In this document: positions 8,084 to 16,060 of the stretch, piece by piece
Numbering within the stretch: the stretch's first letter is position 1
How the letters are laid out: every line of letters begins with the position of its first letter
Assembly (NCBI GenBank): GCA_001724995.1
Contig: MEFD01000034.1
Location: 1-35,588 of the forward strand
Direction of reading: 5' to 3'
Source of the DNA: Rubrivivax sp. SCN 71-131
GTDB taxonomy: Bacteria > Pseudomonadota > Gammaproteobacteria > Burkholderiales > Burkholderiaceae_C
DNA: 35,588 nucleotides
Notes under the pieces: model-generated
Databases searched by the model: none
What the model saw: only the letters and a program-made list of their open reading frames with translations
Told to the model about the DNA's origin: nothing
Position numbers and translations under genes: made by a program

Positions 8084-8539
8084 TCAGGGTTTGTTGCCGG
8101 TCGGGAAGGGCCAGGCCGCGGCGGGGCTCAAGGCCGTCTTGGCCGCAGGGGCAGATGCCGCGGGGGCGGCCTTCTTCGCGGCCTTGCGCGCAGCGGGCTT
8201 CTTCGCAGCCGCCTTCTTGGCCGGTGCAGCCTTCTTTGCCGTGGCCTTCTTCGCCGCGACCTTCTTCGCCGCGACCTTCTTCGCCGGTGCGGCCTTCTTC
8301 GCAACGACCTTCTTCGCAACGACCTTCTTGGCCGGGGCCTTCTTGGCCGGGGCCTTCTTGGCCGGGGCCTTCTTGGCCGCGACCTTCTTCGCCGGGGCCT
8401 TCTTGGCCGCGACCTTCTTCGCCGCGGCCTTCTTCGCCGGCGCGGCCTTCTTCGCCGGGCCCTTCTTCGCGGCCGCCTTCTTCGCCGGAGCCTTCTTCGC
8501 CGGGGCCTTCTTCGCGGCCGCCTTCTTCGCAGTTGCCAT
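8084..8539 (-). CDS. Histone H1/AlgP-like Lys-Ala-Pro repeat DNA-binding protein
   Basis: A 151-residue, extremely basic low-complexity protein made of tandem AAKK, APAKK and VAAKK pentapeptides from residue 1 to about 130, then a neutral Ala/Pro-rich tail ending PFPTGNKP. Such proteins resemble the C-terminal domain of eukaryotic histone H1 and bacterial relatives (Bordetella BpH1, Pseudomonas AlgP, chlamydial Hc2). They bind DNA non-specifically and can act in nucleoid compaction or regulation. The ATG has an AAGGAG Shine-Dalgarno seven bases upstream. The DNA is built of 15-base repeats, so length variation between strains is expected. It has its own terminator, a long upstream leader and a candidate promoter at 8948-8976. 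No globular domain is present, so the function is by analogy. Confidence 0.85.
   Translation of the reverse strand: MATAKKAAAKKAPAKKAPAKKAAAKKGPAKKAAPAKKAAAKKVAAKKAPAKKVAAKKAPAKKAPAKKAPAKKVVAKKVVAKKAAPAKKVAAKKVAAKKATAKKAAPAKKAAAKKPAARKAAKKAAPAASAPAAKTALSPAAAWPFPTGNKP
8140..8530. repeat. 15-bp coding tandem repeats in the histone-like gene
   Basis: The histone-like gene is built on a 15-base period, each unit encoding a pentapeptide such as APAKK. Three perfect consecutive copies of CCTTCTTGGCCGGGG lie at 8323-8367 (plus-strand reading), and paired copies of other variants flank them. Slipped-strand changes would add or remove whole pentapeptides in frame. Confidence 0.85.
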
Positions 8540-9082
8540 GTCGAATCTCCTTGATCAAGTTGCAAAGAGCACCGTGCTGCTGCATACAGCACGACGATTC
8601 ACCGTCCGCCGGTCTTCGACCGGGCAGATGCCCTGGCCTTGCCGCGATACGGTGAACGGGGAAGCGACGCGGGCGGCGGCATCTGATGTGCGCTGGCTCG
8701 CGTTCGCGGATCTCGAGTGATCGTCACGGGCTGCAGGGCAGCGAGAGGGCACTCCGAGCGATCGAACCGCTCGCCTGTCTCGCGTCTCGTGATGCGCGAG
8801 GCGACTCACGTCGCGCAGCCGATGCAGTTGCAATGCGGGTCGCCGATCATGCAGCGTGGGCTCGGCCTGCGCTGCATGGGCAATCGTCGATGAGGACTTG
8901 GTGTCTTCGTCCAAGACAAGCATGTTTCGTGCGTCCCGTGACGCGCGATTATCGGAGTGTTGCGCAGCAACACCAAGCACTTGTTGACTGCGACTCGTGC
9001 GTGTTGTTGCAGGGGTGCATCGAAGCGATGCACGACACGCGATGCGGGATGCCTTCGAAGTGCCGCTGCGCGTGAAGTCGCT
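8540..9082. other. 543-bp intergenic region, histone-like gene leader
   Basis: No open frame here has the protein character of its neighbours. By eye the GC content is lower than the surroundings, especially 8870-9060. Seen on the minus strand: a TTGATCAA palindrome (8551-8558) overlapping the Shine-Dalgarno, a hairpin of GTGCTG (8574-8579) with CAGCAC (8587-8592), and a sigma70-like promoter at 8948-8976. If that promoter is used, the histone-like mRNA has a leader of about 400 bases. A separate small RNA cannot be excluded. Confidence 0.6.
8948..8976 (-). promoter_or_regulatory. Candidate sigma70 promoter with palindrome in spacer
   Basis: On the minus strand TTGGTG (8971-8976) and GATAAT (8948-8953) are separated by 17 bases. 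The -10 matches consensus at five of six positions, the -35 at three. Inverted arms GTGTTGC (8957-8963) and GCAACAC (8967-8973) fill most of the spacer and touch the -35, where a repressor could bind. It reads toward the histone-like gene about 400 bases away. Confidence 0.45.
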
Positions 9083-9709
9083 TCAGCGCCATCGACGTTC
9101 GCGCGGCCACACGGCGACGTTCGACGCACCCAGCGCGCGCGACAGTCGCGACCAGCTGAAGCCCGCACCGGGATCGCGCTTGCGCCCGGGCGCCACATGC
9201 TCGTGCCCGACGATCTCGGTGATCGGATGCCGCTGCACGATGGCGCGCAGCAGCCGCGCCAGCGCCCGGTACTGCACGGCGCTGAAGCTGCGACCTTCGA
9301 GCCCCTCGAGCTCGACGCCGATCGACCAGTCGTTGCAGTTCTCGCGGCCGCGCCAGCTCGAAGCACCGGCATGCCATGCGCGCTCGTCGGTGCGAACGAA
9401 CTGCAGCACCGTGCCGTCGCGCCGCACGAAGAAGTGCGCCGACACGCGCAGGCCGCGCAGGCTCTCGAAGCTCGCGTGGCGCTCCGCATCGAGCGTGTTC
9501 AGGAACAATCGTTGCACCGCATCGCCGCGCAGCACGCCCGGCGGCAGACTGATCGAGTGCAGCACGACGAGGCTTGGCGGCTCGGCATGCGGCCGCGGTC
9601 CGCAGTTCGGCGACGGCCGCACGCTGGCGCCTGCCCACCAGCCTTCGCGCCACCGCGGTTCGCGTCGACGCGCCTTCATCCGGTGCGCCCCGGCGCGGCC
9701 CGGTGGCAT
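9083..9709 (-). CDS. ampD: 1,6-anhydro-N-acetylmuramyl-L-alanine amidase AmpD
   Basis: A cytosolic zinc amidase (N-acetylmuramoyl-L-alanine amidase, amidase_2 fold) that cleaves the peptide from anhydro-muropeptides during cell-wall recycling. In beta-lactam-inducible species its loss derepresses ampC. Motifs: VVLHSISLPPG with the first zinc histidine, SAHFFVRRDGTVLQFV, AWHAGASSWRGRENCNDWSIGIELEG-like segment, and GHEHVAPGRKRDPG with the second histidine and the zinc aspartate. The start at 9709 has GAGG five bases upstream and gives 208 residues. An in-frame ATG at 9679 (198 residues) lacks one but fits homologue length. It follows pilR by 43 bases on the same strand, so it is probably cotranscribed with pilSR. 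No ampR or ampC is present here. Confidence 0.93.
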   Translation of the reverse strand: MPPGRAGAHRMKARRREPRWREGWWAGASVRPSPNCGPRPHAEPPSLVVLHSISLPPGVLRGDAVQRLFLNTLDAERHASFESLRGLRVSAHFFVRRDGTVLQFVRTDERAWHAGASSWRGRENCNDWSIGVELEGLEGRSFSAVQYRALARLLRAIVQRHPITEIVGHEHVAPGRKRDPGAGFSWSRLSRALGASNVAVWPRERRWR

Positions 9710-9752
9710 GAATGCCTCGGGCTGGCCGCGAGGTCCGTGCGCACGATGCGAA

Positions 9753-11285
9753 TCAAGCGTTGTCGCCGCGCGGCTCCAGCGCGTTCTCGGCGCCGCCGAT
9801 GCCCAGGCGCGCCATGCGATAGCGCATCTGCCGCAGCGACAGGCCCAGACTGGCGCCCGCGGCCGTGCGGTTGTAGCGATGGCGCTCGAGTGCGCGCTCG
9901 AGGATGTCACGCTCGACCTGGTCGAGATGGGCCGCCAGATCGGCGGGCAGCGGTGCCGCGGTCGCAGGCAGGGCGCTCGGCATTGCCTGCGCGCGCTCGC
10001 CGGCGTCCGCTTGCGCAGGGCGCGCGCCGGTCTCGAGGTCGAACCCTTCCAGCGCGGAATCGGGCAGCCCGAGATCCTCGCACTCGATATGCGTGCCGCC
10101 GGACAGCGCCAGCGCCCGATGCAGGAGGTTCTCCAGCTCGCGCACGTTGCCCGGGAAGCCGTAGCGACGCAATTGCTGCAGCGCCGTGTCGCTCAGGCGG
10201 GGAGCCGGCTCGACGCCCGCGTCGGCGGCCACGCGCTCGATGAGCGCGGCACAGATGCGCGGCAGGTCGTCCAGGCGCTCGCGCAGCGGCGGCACCGTGA
10301 CGCAGATGACGTTGAGGCGGTAGTACAGGTCCTGGCGAAAGCGGCTCGCCGCGACCTCCGCCGTGAGATCCTTGTGCGTGGCGCTGACGATGCGCACGTT
10401 GACCGCGAGTTCCGCCGTGCTGCCCAGCGGCCGCACGGCGCGCTCCTGGATCACGCGCAGCAGCTTGCTCTGCATGGACAGCGGCAGCTCGCCGATCTCG
10501 TCGAGGAAGAGCGTGCCGCCGTGCGCGGCCTGGAAGAAGCCCTCGCGGTCCTCCTGGGCGCCGGTGAACGCGCCCTTGCGATAGCCGAAGAACTCGGCCT
10601 CGAGCAGCGCCTCCGGGATGGCGCCGCAGTTGACGGCGACGAAGGCCTGCGTCGCGCGCGGCGAGACCTCGTGGATCGCGCGCGCCACGAGCTCCTTGCC
10701 GGTGCCCGATTCCCCGTGCACGAGCACCGGCGCCATGCTGCGCGCGACCTTCTCGATCAGCGATCGCACCTGCTGCATCACTGCCGAATCGCCGACTAGG
10801 CGATGCATGGCGGCAGCGCCCGGGCGCGGCGCGACCGGCGCACGCGCCGCCCGCGCGGGCGCATCGCGCTCGCTGGCCGGCAGCCCGCGCGGCTCGCCCA
10901 TCGGCGCCGGGGCGCGACCCAACGCCGTCGCCACCACCGAGCGGAACTGCCGCAGGTCCACCGGCTTCGTGAGGTAGTCGTAGGCGCCGGCCTTGAGCGC
11001 CTCGACCGCGTTCTCGGCCGAGCCGTAGGCGGTGATGACGATGCTCTTCTCGCCTCGACCTTGCTCGTCCATGCGGCGCAGCAGGTCGAGCCCGGTGCCG
11101 TCGGGCAGCCGCATGTCGGTGATGACGACGGCAAAGCGCTGCCGCTGCAGCGCCGCCCAGGCCTCCTCGACGGAACCGGCGCTCTCGACGTCGAAGCCTT
11201 CGCGCACCAGCGTGAGTTCGTAGAGCGTGCGCAGATCGGGCTCGTCGTCGACGACGAGCAGGCGCTGGATGGCGGCTTGGTTCAC
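9753..11285 (-). CDS. pilR: Type IV pilus response regulator PilR (NtrC family)
   Basis: A 510-residue sigma54-dependent activator. The receiver domain (about 5-120) has acidic residues at 13-14, the phosphoacceptor Asp57 ([10 protein letters not shown]) and Lys107. The AAA+ domain (about 163-395) contains Walker A GESGTGKE (191-198), the sigma54-contacting GAFTGA (238-243) and Walker B GTLFLDE (257-263). A Fis-type helix-turn-helix is at about 471-495. PilR activates pilA transcription with RpoN. The GTG start lies 8 bases after the pilS stop. A longer in-frame opening upstream runs through pilS and lacks receiver homology. No pilA is in the window, so its target lies elsewhere. Confidence 0.93.
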   Translation of the reverse strand: MNQAAIQRLLVVDDEPDLRTLYELTLVREGFDVESAGSVEEAWAALQRQRFAVVITDMRLPDGTGLDLLRRMDEQGRGEKSIVITAYGSAENAVEALKAGAYDYLTKPVDLRQFRSVVATALGRAPAPMGEPRGLPASERDAPARAARAPVAPRPGAAAMHRLVGDSAVMQQVRSLIEKVARSMAPVLVHGESGTGKELVARAIHEVSPRATQAFVAVNCGAIPEALLEAEFFGYRKGAFTGAQEDREGFFQAAHGGTLFLDEIGELPLSMQSKLLRVIQERAVRPLGSTAELAVNVRIVSATHKDLTAEVAASRFRQDLYYRLNVICVTVPPLRERLDDLPRICAALIERVAADAGVEPAPRLSDTALQQLRRYGFPGNVRELENLLHRALALSGGTHIECEDLGLPDSALEGFDLETGARPAQADAGERAQAMPSALPATAAPLPADLAAHLDQVERDILERALERHRYNRTAAGASLGLSLRQMRYRMARLGIGGAENALEPRGDNA

Positions 11286-11293
11286 GGCTCGGT

Positions 11294-13261
11294 TCAGGGG
11301 ACGAGCCCCAGGGTGGCGGTGGCGGGCTCCAGCGGACCGCGCAGCATCAGCACGCGGAACTCGTTGCGCAGCCGCGCGGCACCGGGCCGCGTCCGATACT
11401 CGATGCCGGCGCGGTTGCGCTCGCACAGCTCGCGGCAAATGTACAGGCCCAGCCCGGAACCGCGGCTGCGCGTGGAGAAGAAGGGTTCGAAGAGGTGGCG
11501 CTCGACCTCCGGCGGGATCGGCGGACTGTCGCTGGCCACCGTGAGCTGCGCGCGCCGCGCATCCAGTGCCGCCAGGTGCAGGACGATGGCCCCGCTGGCG
11601 TCGGTGGCGTGGCGATGCGCGTTGTCCAGCAGGTTGACGAGGATGCGGCGCAGATGCTCGGGGTCGAAGCGCACCCCCAGCGGCTGCGTCGGCAGGTCCA
11701 CGCGCAGCCGGCTCTGCGCCCCGAGCGTGAGCCCCGCCGTGCGCGACCACTCGGAAGCCACTGCCGCCACCTCGGCGACGGCATCGATGACACGCACCAG
11801 CGGCGGCGCGCCCGGCGCCACCTCCATGACCTCGTCGACGATGCGCTTGAGCCGCTCGACGTTGTCGGCAACGATGCGTGCCAATTGCTGCTGCGTCGGT
11901 GCCAGCGCGTCCTCGGACAGCAGCGCATTGGCCTGCGAGATGGCCGCCAGCGGGTTGCGGATCTCGTGCGCGATGCCGGCCGACACCCGCCCCATCGCCG
12001 CCAGCCTCTCCTGCTGCAGCCGGGCCTCGGCGGTGCGCACATCCTCCAGCAGCAGCACACCGAAGGCGTCGCCGGCGTCCACGCCCTGGTCGATGTCGCG
12101 CCGGCGCAGGAAGCGCATGCGCACGCGCACGCTGCGCCGCAATCCGCCCTCGAACTCGAGCGAGAGATCGCGGCCCGCCTCGGGCCAGCTGGCCGGGTCG
12201 GCCAGCGCCGCCTGCACCGCGGCGGCCAGCGGTTGCCAGGCGCGCCGCGCCTCGAGCAGGAAGGGCGCACTCGGTGCCATGCCCTGCTCGGCCAGCAGGG
12301 AACGGGCCGCCGGGTTGGCCGCGCGCACGCGCAGCCGATGGTCGACGACGAGCACGCCGTCGACCATCTCCTCGATCATCAACCGGTTGAGCTGCGCCTG
12401 CTGGCGCGCCAACTCGAGGCTGCCTCGCGCCGCCAGCTCCTCGCGCACCAGGCGGCCGGCCAGTTCGCCCGACAGCAGCGTGATGACGAACAGCCCCAGA
12501 CCCGAGAGCCCGGCCTGCATCATCAGCGCACTGAGATCACCGCCCTGCAGCGACGCACGCCAGGCCGTGAACAGCAGCACCAGCGTCACCCCAGACGCGG
12601 TGGCCAGCGCCAGCAGGCGGCGCGTCAGCACGCCGGCCATGAGCACCGGCAGCACGAGCAGTGCCGCGTAGTTGAAGCTGGACGCCGCTTCCAGCAGGCG
12701 CAGCCCCCCGAAGGCCGCGAGGTCGACGCCGATCGTGGCCGCCCACTGCAGGCGTGCGCTGCGGCGCGAAGGCCGGCCGCTGCCGACGCGCCACCGGCGC
12801 GGCAGCAGCCAGAAGCTGATGGCCTGCGCGGCGTAGGCCAGGCACAGCAGTCCCGAAGCCAGCGACGGACGCATGCCGAGCAGCCCGCTCGCCGCCTGCA
12901 CCGCCACCAGCACCAGGCCCACGACGGCGCGCGCGGCGGCGTAGGTGCGATGCACGCGCACCAGCGCCGTTTCCTGCGCCGTCGCCACGCGCCGCGCCTC
13001 GCGCGTGATGAAGCGGCTGTCGGCCGCCGCTTCGCTGCCGGCGGCCAGGCCCGGGTCGAAAAAGGACTCGGCGGCGTCGGCGTGCCGCTCGCCGTCCACG
13101 CCGATGGCGCCGAACCAGGATTCGTCGGGGCGGCTCGCACCGGCACCGCGACGATCGCGCTTGCGTCGCTCGTCCTGGCGGCGGTCGCCGACGCGGCGGT
13201 CGTCGGCGCCTCGCCCGTGCGGCGGCGAGGACGACGGGCGACGGTTCCCGCTCACGGCCAC
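11294..13261 (-). CDS. pilS: Type IV pilus sensor histidine kinase PilS
   Basis: A 655-residue membrane sensor kinase partnering PilR. A hydrophilic N-terminus of about 105 residues, rich in Arg/Asp pairs (around 21-38), precedes about six transmembrane helices between 108 and 265. A PAS-like domain follows (about 290-410). The kinase core has H-box AGIAHEIRNPLAA with His432, N-box NLLDN (543-547) and G-box GSGLGL (601-606). In Pseudomonas PilS sits at the pole and senses PilA in the membrane. The long charged N-terminus is beyond the minimal architecture. The ATG is 19 bases after the PP0621 gene, and pilR follows 8 bases downstream. Confidence 0.93.
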   Translation of the reverse strand: MAVSGNRRPSSSPPHGRGADDRRVGDRRQDERRKRDRRGAGASRPDESWFGAIGVDGERHADAAESFFDPGLAAGSEAAADSRFITREARRVATAQETALVRVHRTYAAARAVVGLVLVAVQAASGLLGMRPSLASGLLCLAYAAQAISFWLLPRRWRVGSGRPSRRSARLQWAATIGVDLAAFGGLRLLEAASSFNYAALLVLPVLMAGVLTRRLLALATASGVTLVLLFTAWRASLQGGDLSALMMQAGLSGLGLFVITLLSGELAGRLVREELAARGSLELARQQAQLNRLMIEEMVDGVLVVDHRLRVRAANPAARSLLAEQGMAPSAPFLLEARRAWQPLAAAVQAALADPASWPEAGRDLSLEFEGGLRRSVRVRMRFLRRRDIDQGVDAGDAFGVLLLEDVRTAEARLQQERLAAMGRVSAGIAHEIRNPLAAISQANALLSEDALAPTQQQLARIVADNVERLKRIVDEVMEVAPGAPPLVRVIDAVAEVAAVASEWSRTAGLTLGAQSRLRVDLPTQPLGVRFDPEHLRRILVNLLDNAHRHATDASGAIVLHLAALDARRAQLTVASDSPPIPPEVERHLFEPFFSTRSRGSGLGLYICRELCERNRAGIEYRTRPGAARLRNEFRVLMLRGPLEPATATLGLVP

Positions 13262-13280
13262 GGCACGGGGTCTGTCCCCA

Positions 13281-13520
13281 TCAGCGGGGTCCGGCCAATC
13301 GATGGGCCGGGCTGCAGTAGGCGCGCCCGGCGGCGTCCGTCACGGCTTCGTCGCGCGGCAGGTGCAGGCCGCAGTGGGCGCAGGCCAGCATCGGCGCAGC
13401 CTGGCCGCGGCGACGCGGTCGCCGCTTCGCCGCGGCGTCGGCGCCGCCCGAGGGACGGCCCCGGGAAGCCATCGCCCAGAGGACGATGACGACGACGAGC
13501 ACGAGCACGAGGTACTTCAT
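13281..13520 (-). CDS. PP0621-family small membrane protein
   Basis: A 79-residue protein: one N-terminal transmembrane helix (about residues 3-17, MKYLVLVLVVVIVLWAM), a basic linker, then a putative metal-binding tail with LACAHCGLHLPRDEA and a YCSPAH motif (two cysteine pairs or Cys/His ligands). This matches the PP0621 family found beside pilS in Beta- and Gammaproteobacteria. No function is known. The spacing to pilS (19 bases) indicates an operon. Confidence 0.85.
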   Translation of the reverse strand: MKYLVLVLVVVIVLWAMASRGRPSGGADAAAKRRPRRRGQAAPMLACAHCGLHLPRDEAVTDAAGRAYCSPAHRLAGPR

Positions 13521-13595
13521 CGGGACGCGAGTGTGACGGCTGGCGGGCGCGCAAAGGGGCGGAACAGGGCGGGCGCAGGGGGGGAGATGCGCGCT

Positions 13596-14411
13596 TCAGC
13601 CCGGGGCGCGCCCGAGCAGCGCCTCCAGCACGAAGCGCGAACCGACGTAGGCCAACAGCAGCAGCACTGCGCCGACGTAGAGCCAGCGCGTGGCGCTGCG
13701 CCCGCGCCAGCCGTAGACGCGTCGCCCGACGACGAGTGCAGCAAAGACCGCCCAGCTCATGACCGAGAACACGGTCTTGTGGTCCCAGCGCCAACGCACG
13801 GTGTCGAACAGCCCGACCAGTTCGGTGGCCGAGAGCACGACGAAACCGACCTCGACGAAGCGAAAGGTCAATCGCTCGAGCTGCAGCAGCGGCATGCCGC
13901 CGCCGCTTCCACCCTGGGGCGGACGCTTGAGCCGCAGGCGGCGCTCGGCCGCATCGAGCAGCGCGCCGTGCAGCACCGCGGCGCCGAAGAGGCCGTAGGC
14001 GCCGACGCCGAGCACGAAGTGCATCGCCGCCGCCGGCGTGCCGAGGTGGTAGGGCTCGCCCGGGAAGAAGGCCGCCAGCAGCACGGCCAGCAGGCCCACC
14101 GGCGCCAGCCAGCCACGCACTGCGGGCAAGGGCACGAAGCGACTCTCGATGCCGTGCAGACCGATGACGATCCAGACGGTGAGCGAAAGCACCGGCGCGA
14201 AGCCCAGGCGCGTGCCCTGGCCTTCGGCCAGCGTGCCGCCGAGATCCAGCACCAGCGCCAGCAGGTGCAGCAGCCAGGCGGCCGGCAAGGCCCGCGCGGC
14301 CAGACGCTCGAGCCTCTGGCCATGCACGGCGGCGAGCGCGTAGAAGACGCCGGCCGTCGCGCCGACCCAGCTGCTGGCCAGGGCGGTGGTGGATCCCGAC
14401 GATAAGATCAT
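13596..14411 (-). CDS. Cytochrome c assembly (CcsA/YpjD-type) membrane protein
   Basis: A 271-residue polytopic membrane protein with about eight hydrophobic helices. It belongs to the haem-handling CcsA/CcmC/YpjD family (cytochrome c assembly protein domain). The RWDHKTVFSVMSW segment near residue 215 and the paired histidines in hydrophobic contexts (for example AAAMHFVLG) fit the family. The YpjD branch lies divergent from ffh in many Proteobacteria, and whether it truly acts in cytochrome c maturation is unproven. GAGGCC lies directly before the ATG. Only 45 bases separate it from the ffh start, so both promoters must sit there or overlap coding sequence. Confidence 0.88.
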   Translation of the reverse strand: MILSSGSTTALASSWVGATAGVFYALAAVHGQRLERLAARALPAAWLLHLLALVLDLGGTLAEGQGTRLGFAPVLSLTVWIVIGLHGIESRFVPLPAVRGWLAPVGLLAVLLAAFFPGEPYHLGTPAAAMHFVLGVGAYGLFGAAVLHGALLDAAERRLRLKRPPQGGSGGGMPLLQLERLTFRFVEVGFVVLSATELVGLFDTVRWRWDHKTVFSVMSWAVFAALVVGRRVYGWRGRSATRWLYVGAVLLLLAYVGSRFVLEALLGRAPG

Positions 14412-14456
14412 GGCCTCAGTGTACTTACGCGGCGTGCGCCGACACGCCGCCCGACG

Positions 14457-15836
14457 ATGGCCTCGACCCTATCCGACCGACTCTCGCGGCTGGTCAAGAC
14501 GATGCGCGGTCAGGCGCGCATCACCGAAGGCAACGTCCAGGACATGCTGCGCGAGGTGCGCATGGCCCTGCTCGAGGCCGACGTCGCCCTGCCCGTGGTG
14601 CGGGACTTCGTCGCCCGCGTCAAGGAGAAGGCGCTCGGGCAGGAGGTCACGGGCTCGCTCAACCCGGGCCAGGCGCTGGTCGGCATCGTGCACAAGGAAC
14701 TCGCCGCGACCATGGGCGAAGGCGTGGCCGATCTCGACCTCGCGACGCAGCCGCCGGCGGTGATCCTGATGGCCGGCCTGCAGGGGTCGGGCAAGACGAC
14801 CTCGACGGCGAAGATCGCGCACCATCTCATCCAGAGGCGCAAGAAGAAGGTGCTGACCGTTTCCGCCGACGTCTACCGGCCGGCGGCGATCGAGCAGTTG
14901 AAGACGGTGAGCGCGCAGGCCGGCGCGCAGTGGTTCCCCTCGACGCCGGAGCAGAAGCCGCGCGAGATCGCGCTGGCGGCCCTCGACCACGCAAGGCGCC
15001 ACTACTTCGACGTCCTCATCGTCGACACCGCCGGGCGCCTGGGCATCGACGAGGCTCTGATGGCCGAGATCCGCGAGCTGCACGCTGCGCTCTCGCCGGT
15101 GGAGACGCTGTTCGTCGTCGACGCCATGCAGGGCCAGGACGCCGTCAACACCGCCCGCGCCTTCAAGGAGGCACTGCCGCTCACCGGCGTCGTGCTGACC
15201 AAGCTCGACGGCGACGCGCGCGGCGGCGCCGCGCTGTCGGTGCGCCAGGTCACCGGGGCGCCGATCAAGTTCGCGGGCGTGTCCGAAAAGATCGACGGCC
15301 TCGAGGTCTTCGACGCCGAGCGCCACGCCGGGCGCGTGCTCGGCATGGGCGACATCGTGGCGCTCGTCGAGGAGGTGCAGAAGGGCGTCGACCTGAAGGC
15401 CGCGCAGCAGCTTGCCGAGAAAGTGAAGAGCGGCGGCTTCGACCTCGAGGACTTCCTGCTGCAGATCTCCCAGATGAAGAAGATGGGCGGTCTCTCCGGA
15501 CTCGTCGACAAACTGCCCTCGCAGCTGGCCTCGAAGGCCCAGGGCGCGGACATGGACCGCGCCGAGCGCGACGTGCGGCGCATGGAGGGCATCATCCGCT
15601 CGATGACGCCGCTCGAGCGGCGCAAGCCCGAGCTCATCAAGGCCTCGCGCAAGCGTCGCATCGCCAGCGGCGCCGGGGTGCAGGTCCAGGAGGTCAACCG
15701 CCTGCTGAACCAGTTCGGCCAGATGCAGGGGATGATGAAGAAGATGAAGGGCGGCGGCCTGATGAAGATGATGCGCCGCATGGGCGGACTCGGCGGCCTG
15801 GGCGGAGGCGGTTTTCCGGGCATGCCGCCGCGCTGA
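14457..15836 (+). CDS. ffh: Signal recognition particle GTPase Ffh (SRP54)
   Basis: A 459-residue protein subunit of the bacterial SRP, which binds 4.5S RNA and hydrophobic signal sequences and delivers ribosomes to FtsY at the membrane. The N domain (about 1-90) is followed by the G domain with GLQGSGKTT (107-115), DTAGRL and TKLDGDARGG. The methionine-rich M domain contains the RNA-binding SRKRRIASGAG segment and ends in a Met/Gly/Lys-rich tail (GQMQGMMKKMKGGGLMKMM). The 4.5S RNA gene is not in the window. FtsY is encoded about 1 kb downstream on the opposite strand. Confidence 0.97.
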   Translation: MASTLSDRLSRLVKTMRGQARITEGNVQDMLREVRMALLEADVALPVVRDFVARVKEKALGQEVTGSLNPGQALVGIVHKELAATMGEGVADLDLATQPPAVILMAGLQGSGKTTSTAKIAHHLIQRRKKKVLTVSADVYRPAAIEQLKTVSAQAGAQWFPSTPEQKPREIALAALDHARRHYFDVLIVDTAGRLGIDEALMAEIRELHAALSPVETLFVVDAMQGQDAVNTARAFKEALPLTGVVLTKLDGDARGGAALSVRQVTGAPIKFAGVSEKIDGLEVFDAERHAGRVLGMGDIVALVEEVQKGVDLKAAQQLAEKVKSGGFDLEDFLLQISQMKKMGGLSGLVDKLPSQLASKAQGADMDRAERDVRRMEGIIRSMTPLERRKPELIKASRKRRIASGAGVQVQEVNRLLNQFGQMQGMMKKMKGGGLMKMMRRMGGLGGLGGGGFPGMPPR

Positions 15837-15898
15837 GCGCCGTGCCGGCGCGGGCCGGCGCGCCGATCGTGGCGCCGACCCAGCCCGGGTCGGGAGCG

Positions 15899-15920
15899 GG
15901 GTCACAGGCAGAACTGACCC
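15899..15920. repeat. Short inverted repeat, possible REP-like remnant
   Basis: GGGTCA (15899-15904) and TGACCC (15915-15920) are inverted around ten bases in the gap after ffh. A GGGTCA/TGACCC core with short arms is reminiscent of REP elements mobilised by IS200-like transposases. One copy in one window is not enough to call a family. Confidence 0.25.
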
Positions 15921-15967
15921 GCAATCCCGGTTCTTGATACATCCCGATACGTTCGTGGCGCGAAGGC

Positions 15968-15999
15968 GGTTGACCGCACGACGTCAACCCGCGTAGCTT
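15968..15999 (+). promoter_or_regulatory. Candidate promoter with overlapping palindrome
   Basis: TTGACC (15970-15975) resembles a -35 box, and TAGCTT (15994-15999) a poor -10 at 18 bases spacing. The -35 lies in the left arm of a perfect inverted repeat, GGTTGAC (15968-15974) and GTCAACC (15983-15989) with an eight-base centre. This would suit an operator controlling the gene at 16061. Confidence 0.4.
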
Positions 16000-16060
16000 G
16001 CACCCTCTTGCACTCTGAATCTCGAACGCGCGTCCTCGCGGGCGCGCGGGAGCCTTGTCC

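Noticed and set aside
8323..8382. CRISPR-like direct repeats
   Set aside because: The 15-base repeats are contiguous with no spacers and encode in-frame pentapeptides of the histone-like protein.
8064..8720. Phe/Ala-rich plus-strand frame (AAFFA repeats) opposite the histone-like gene
   Set aside because: It is the antisense reading of the Lys-Ala repeats. It has no Shine-Dalgarno, and the minus-strand gene has a good one and a terminator.
8555..8980. 141-residue minus-strand frame upstream of the histone-like gene
   Set aside because: The composition is unlike a real protein, no motif is seen, and it starts inside the -10/-35 region and runs through the likely leader.
9679..9709. Shorter ampD start at 9679
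   Set aside because: It was kept as an alternative only. The 9709 start has GAGG at a good distance, while 9679 has none, although the residues between are not clearly conserved.
10803..13489. Very long plus-strand open frames opposite pilR and pilS
   Set aside because: They are antisense to two fully motif-supported proteins and have shadow-like composition. High GC content explains the lack of stops.
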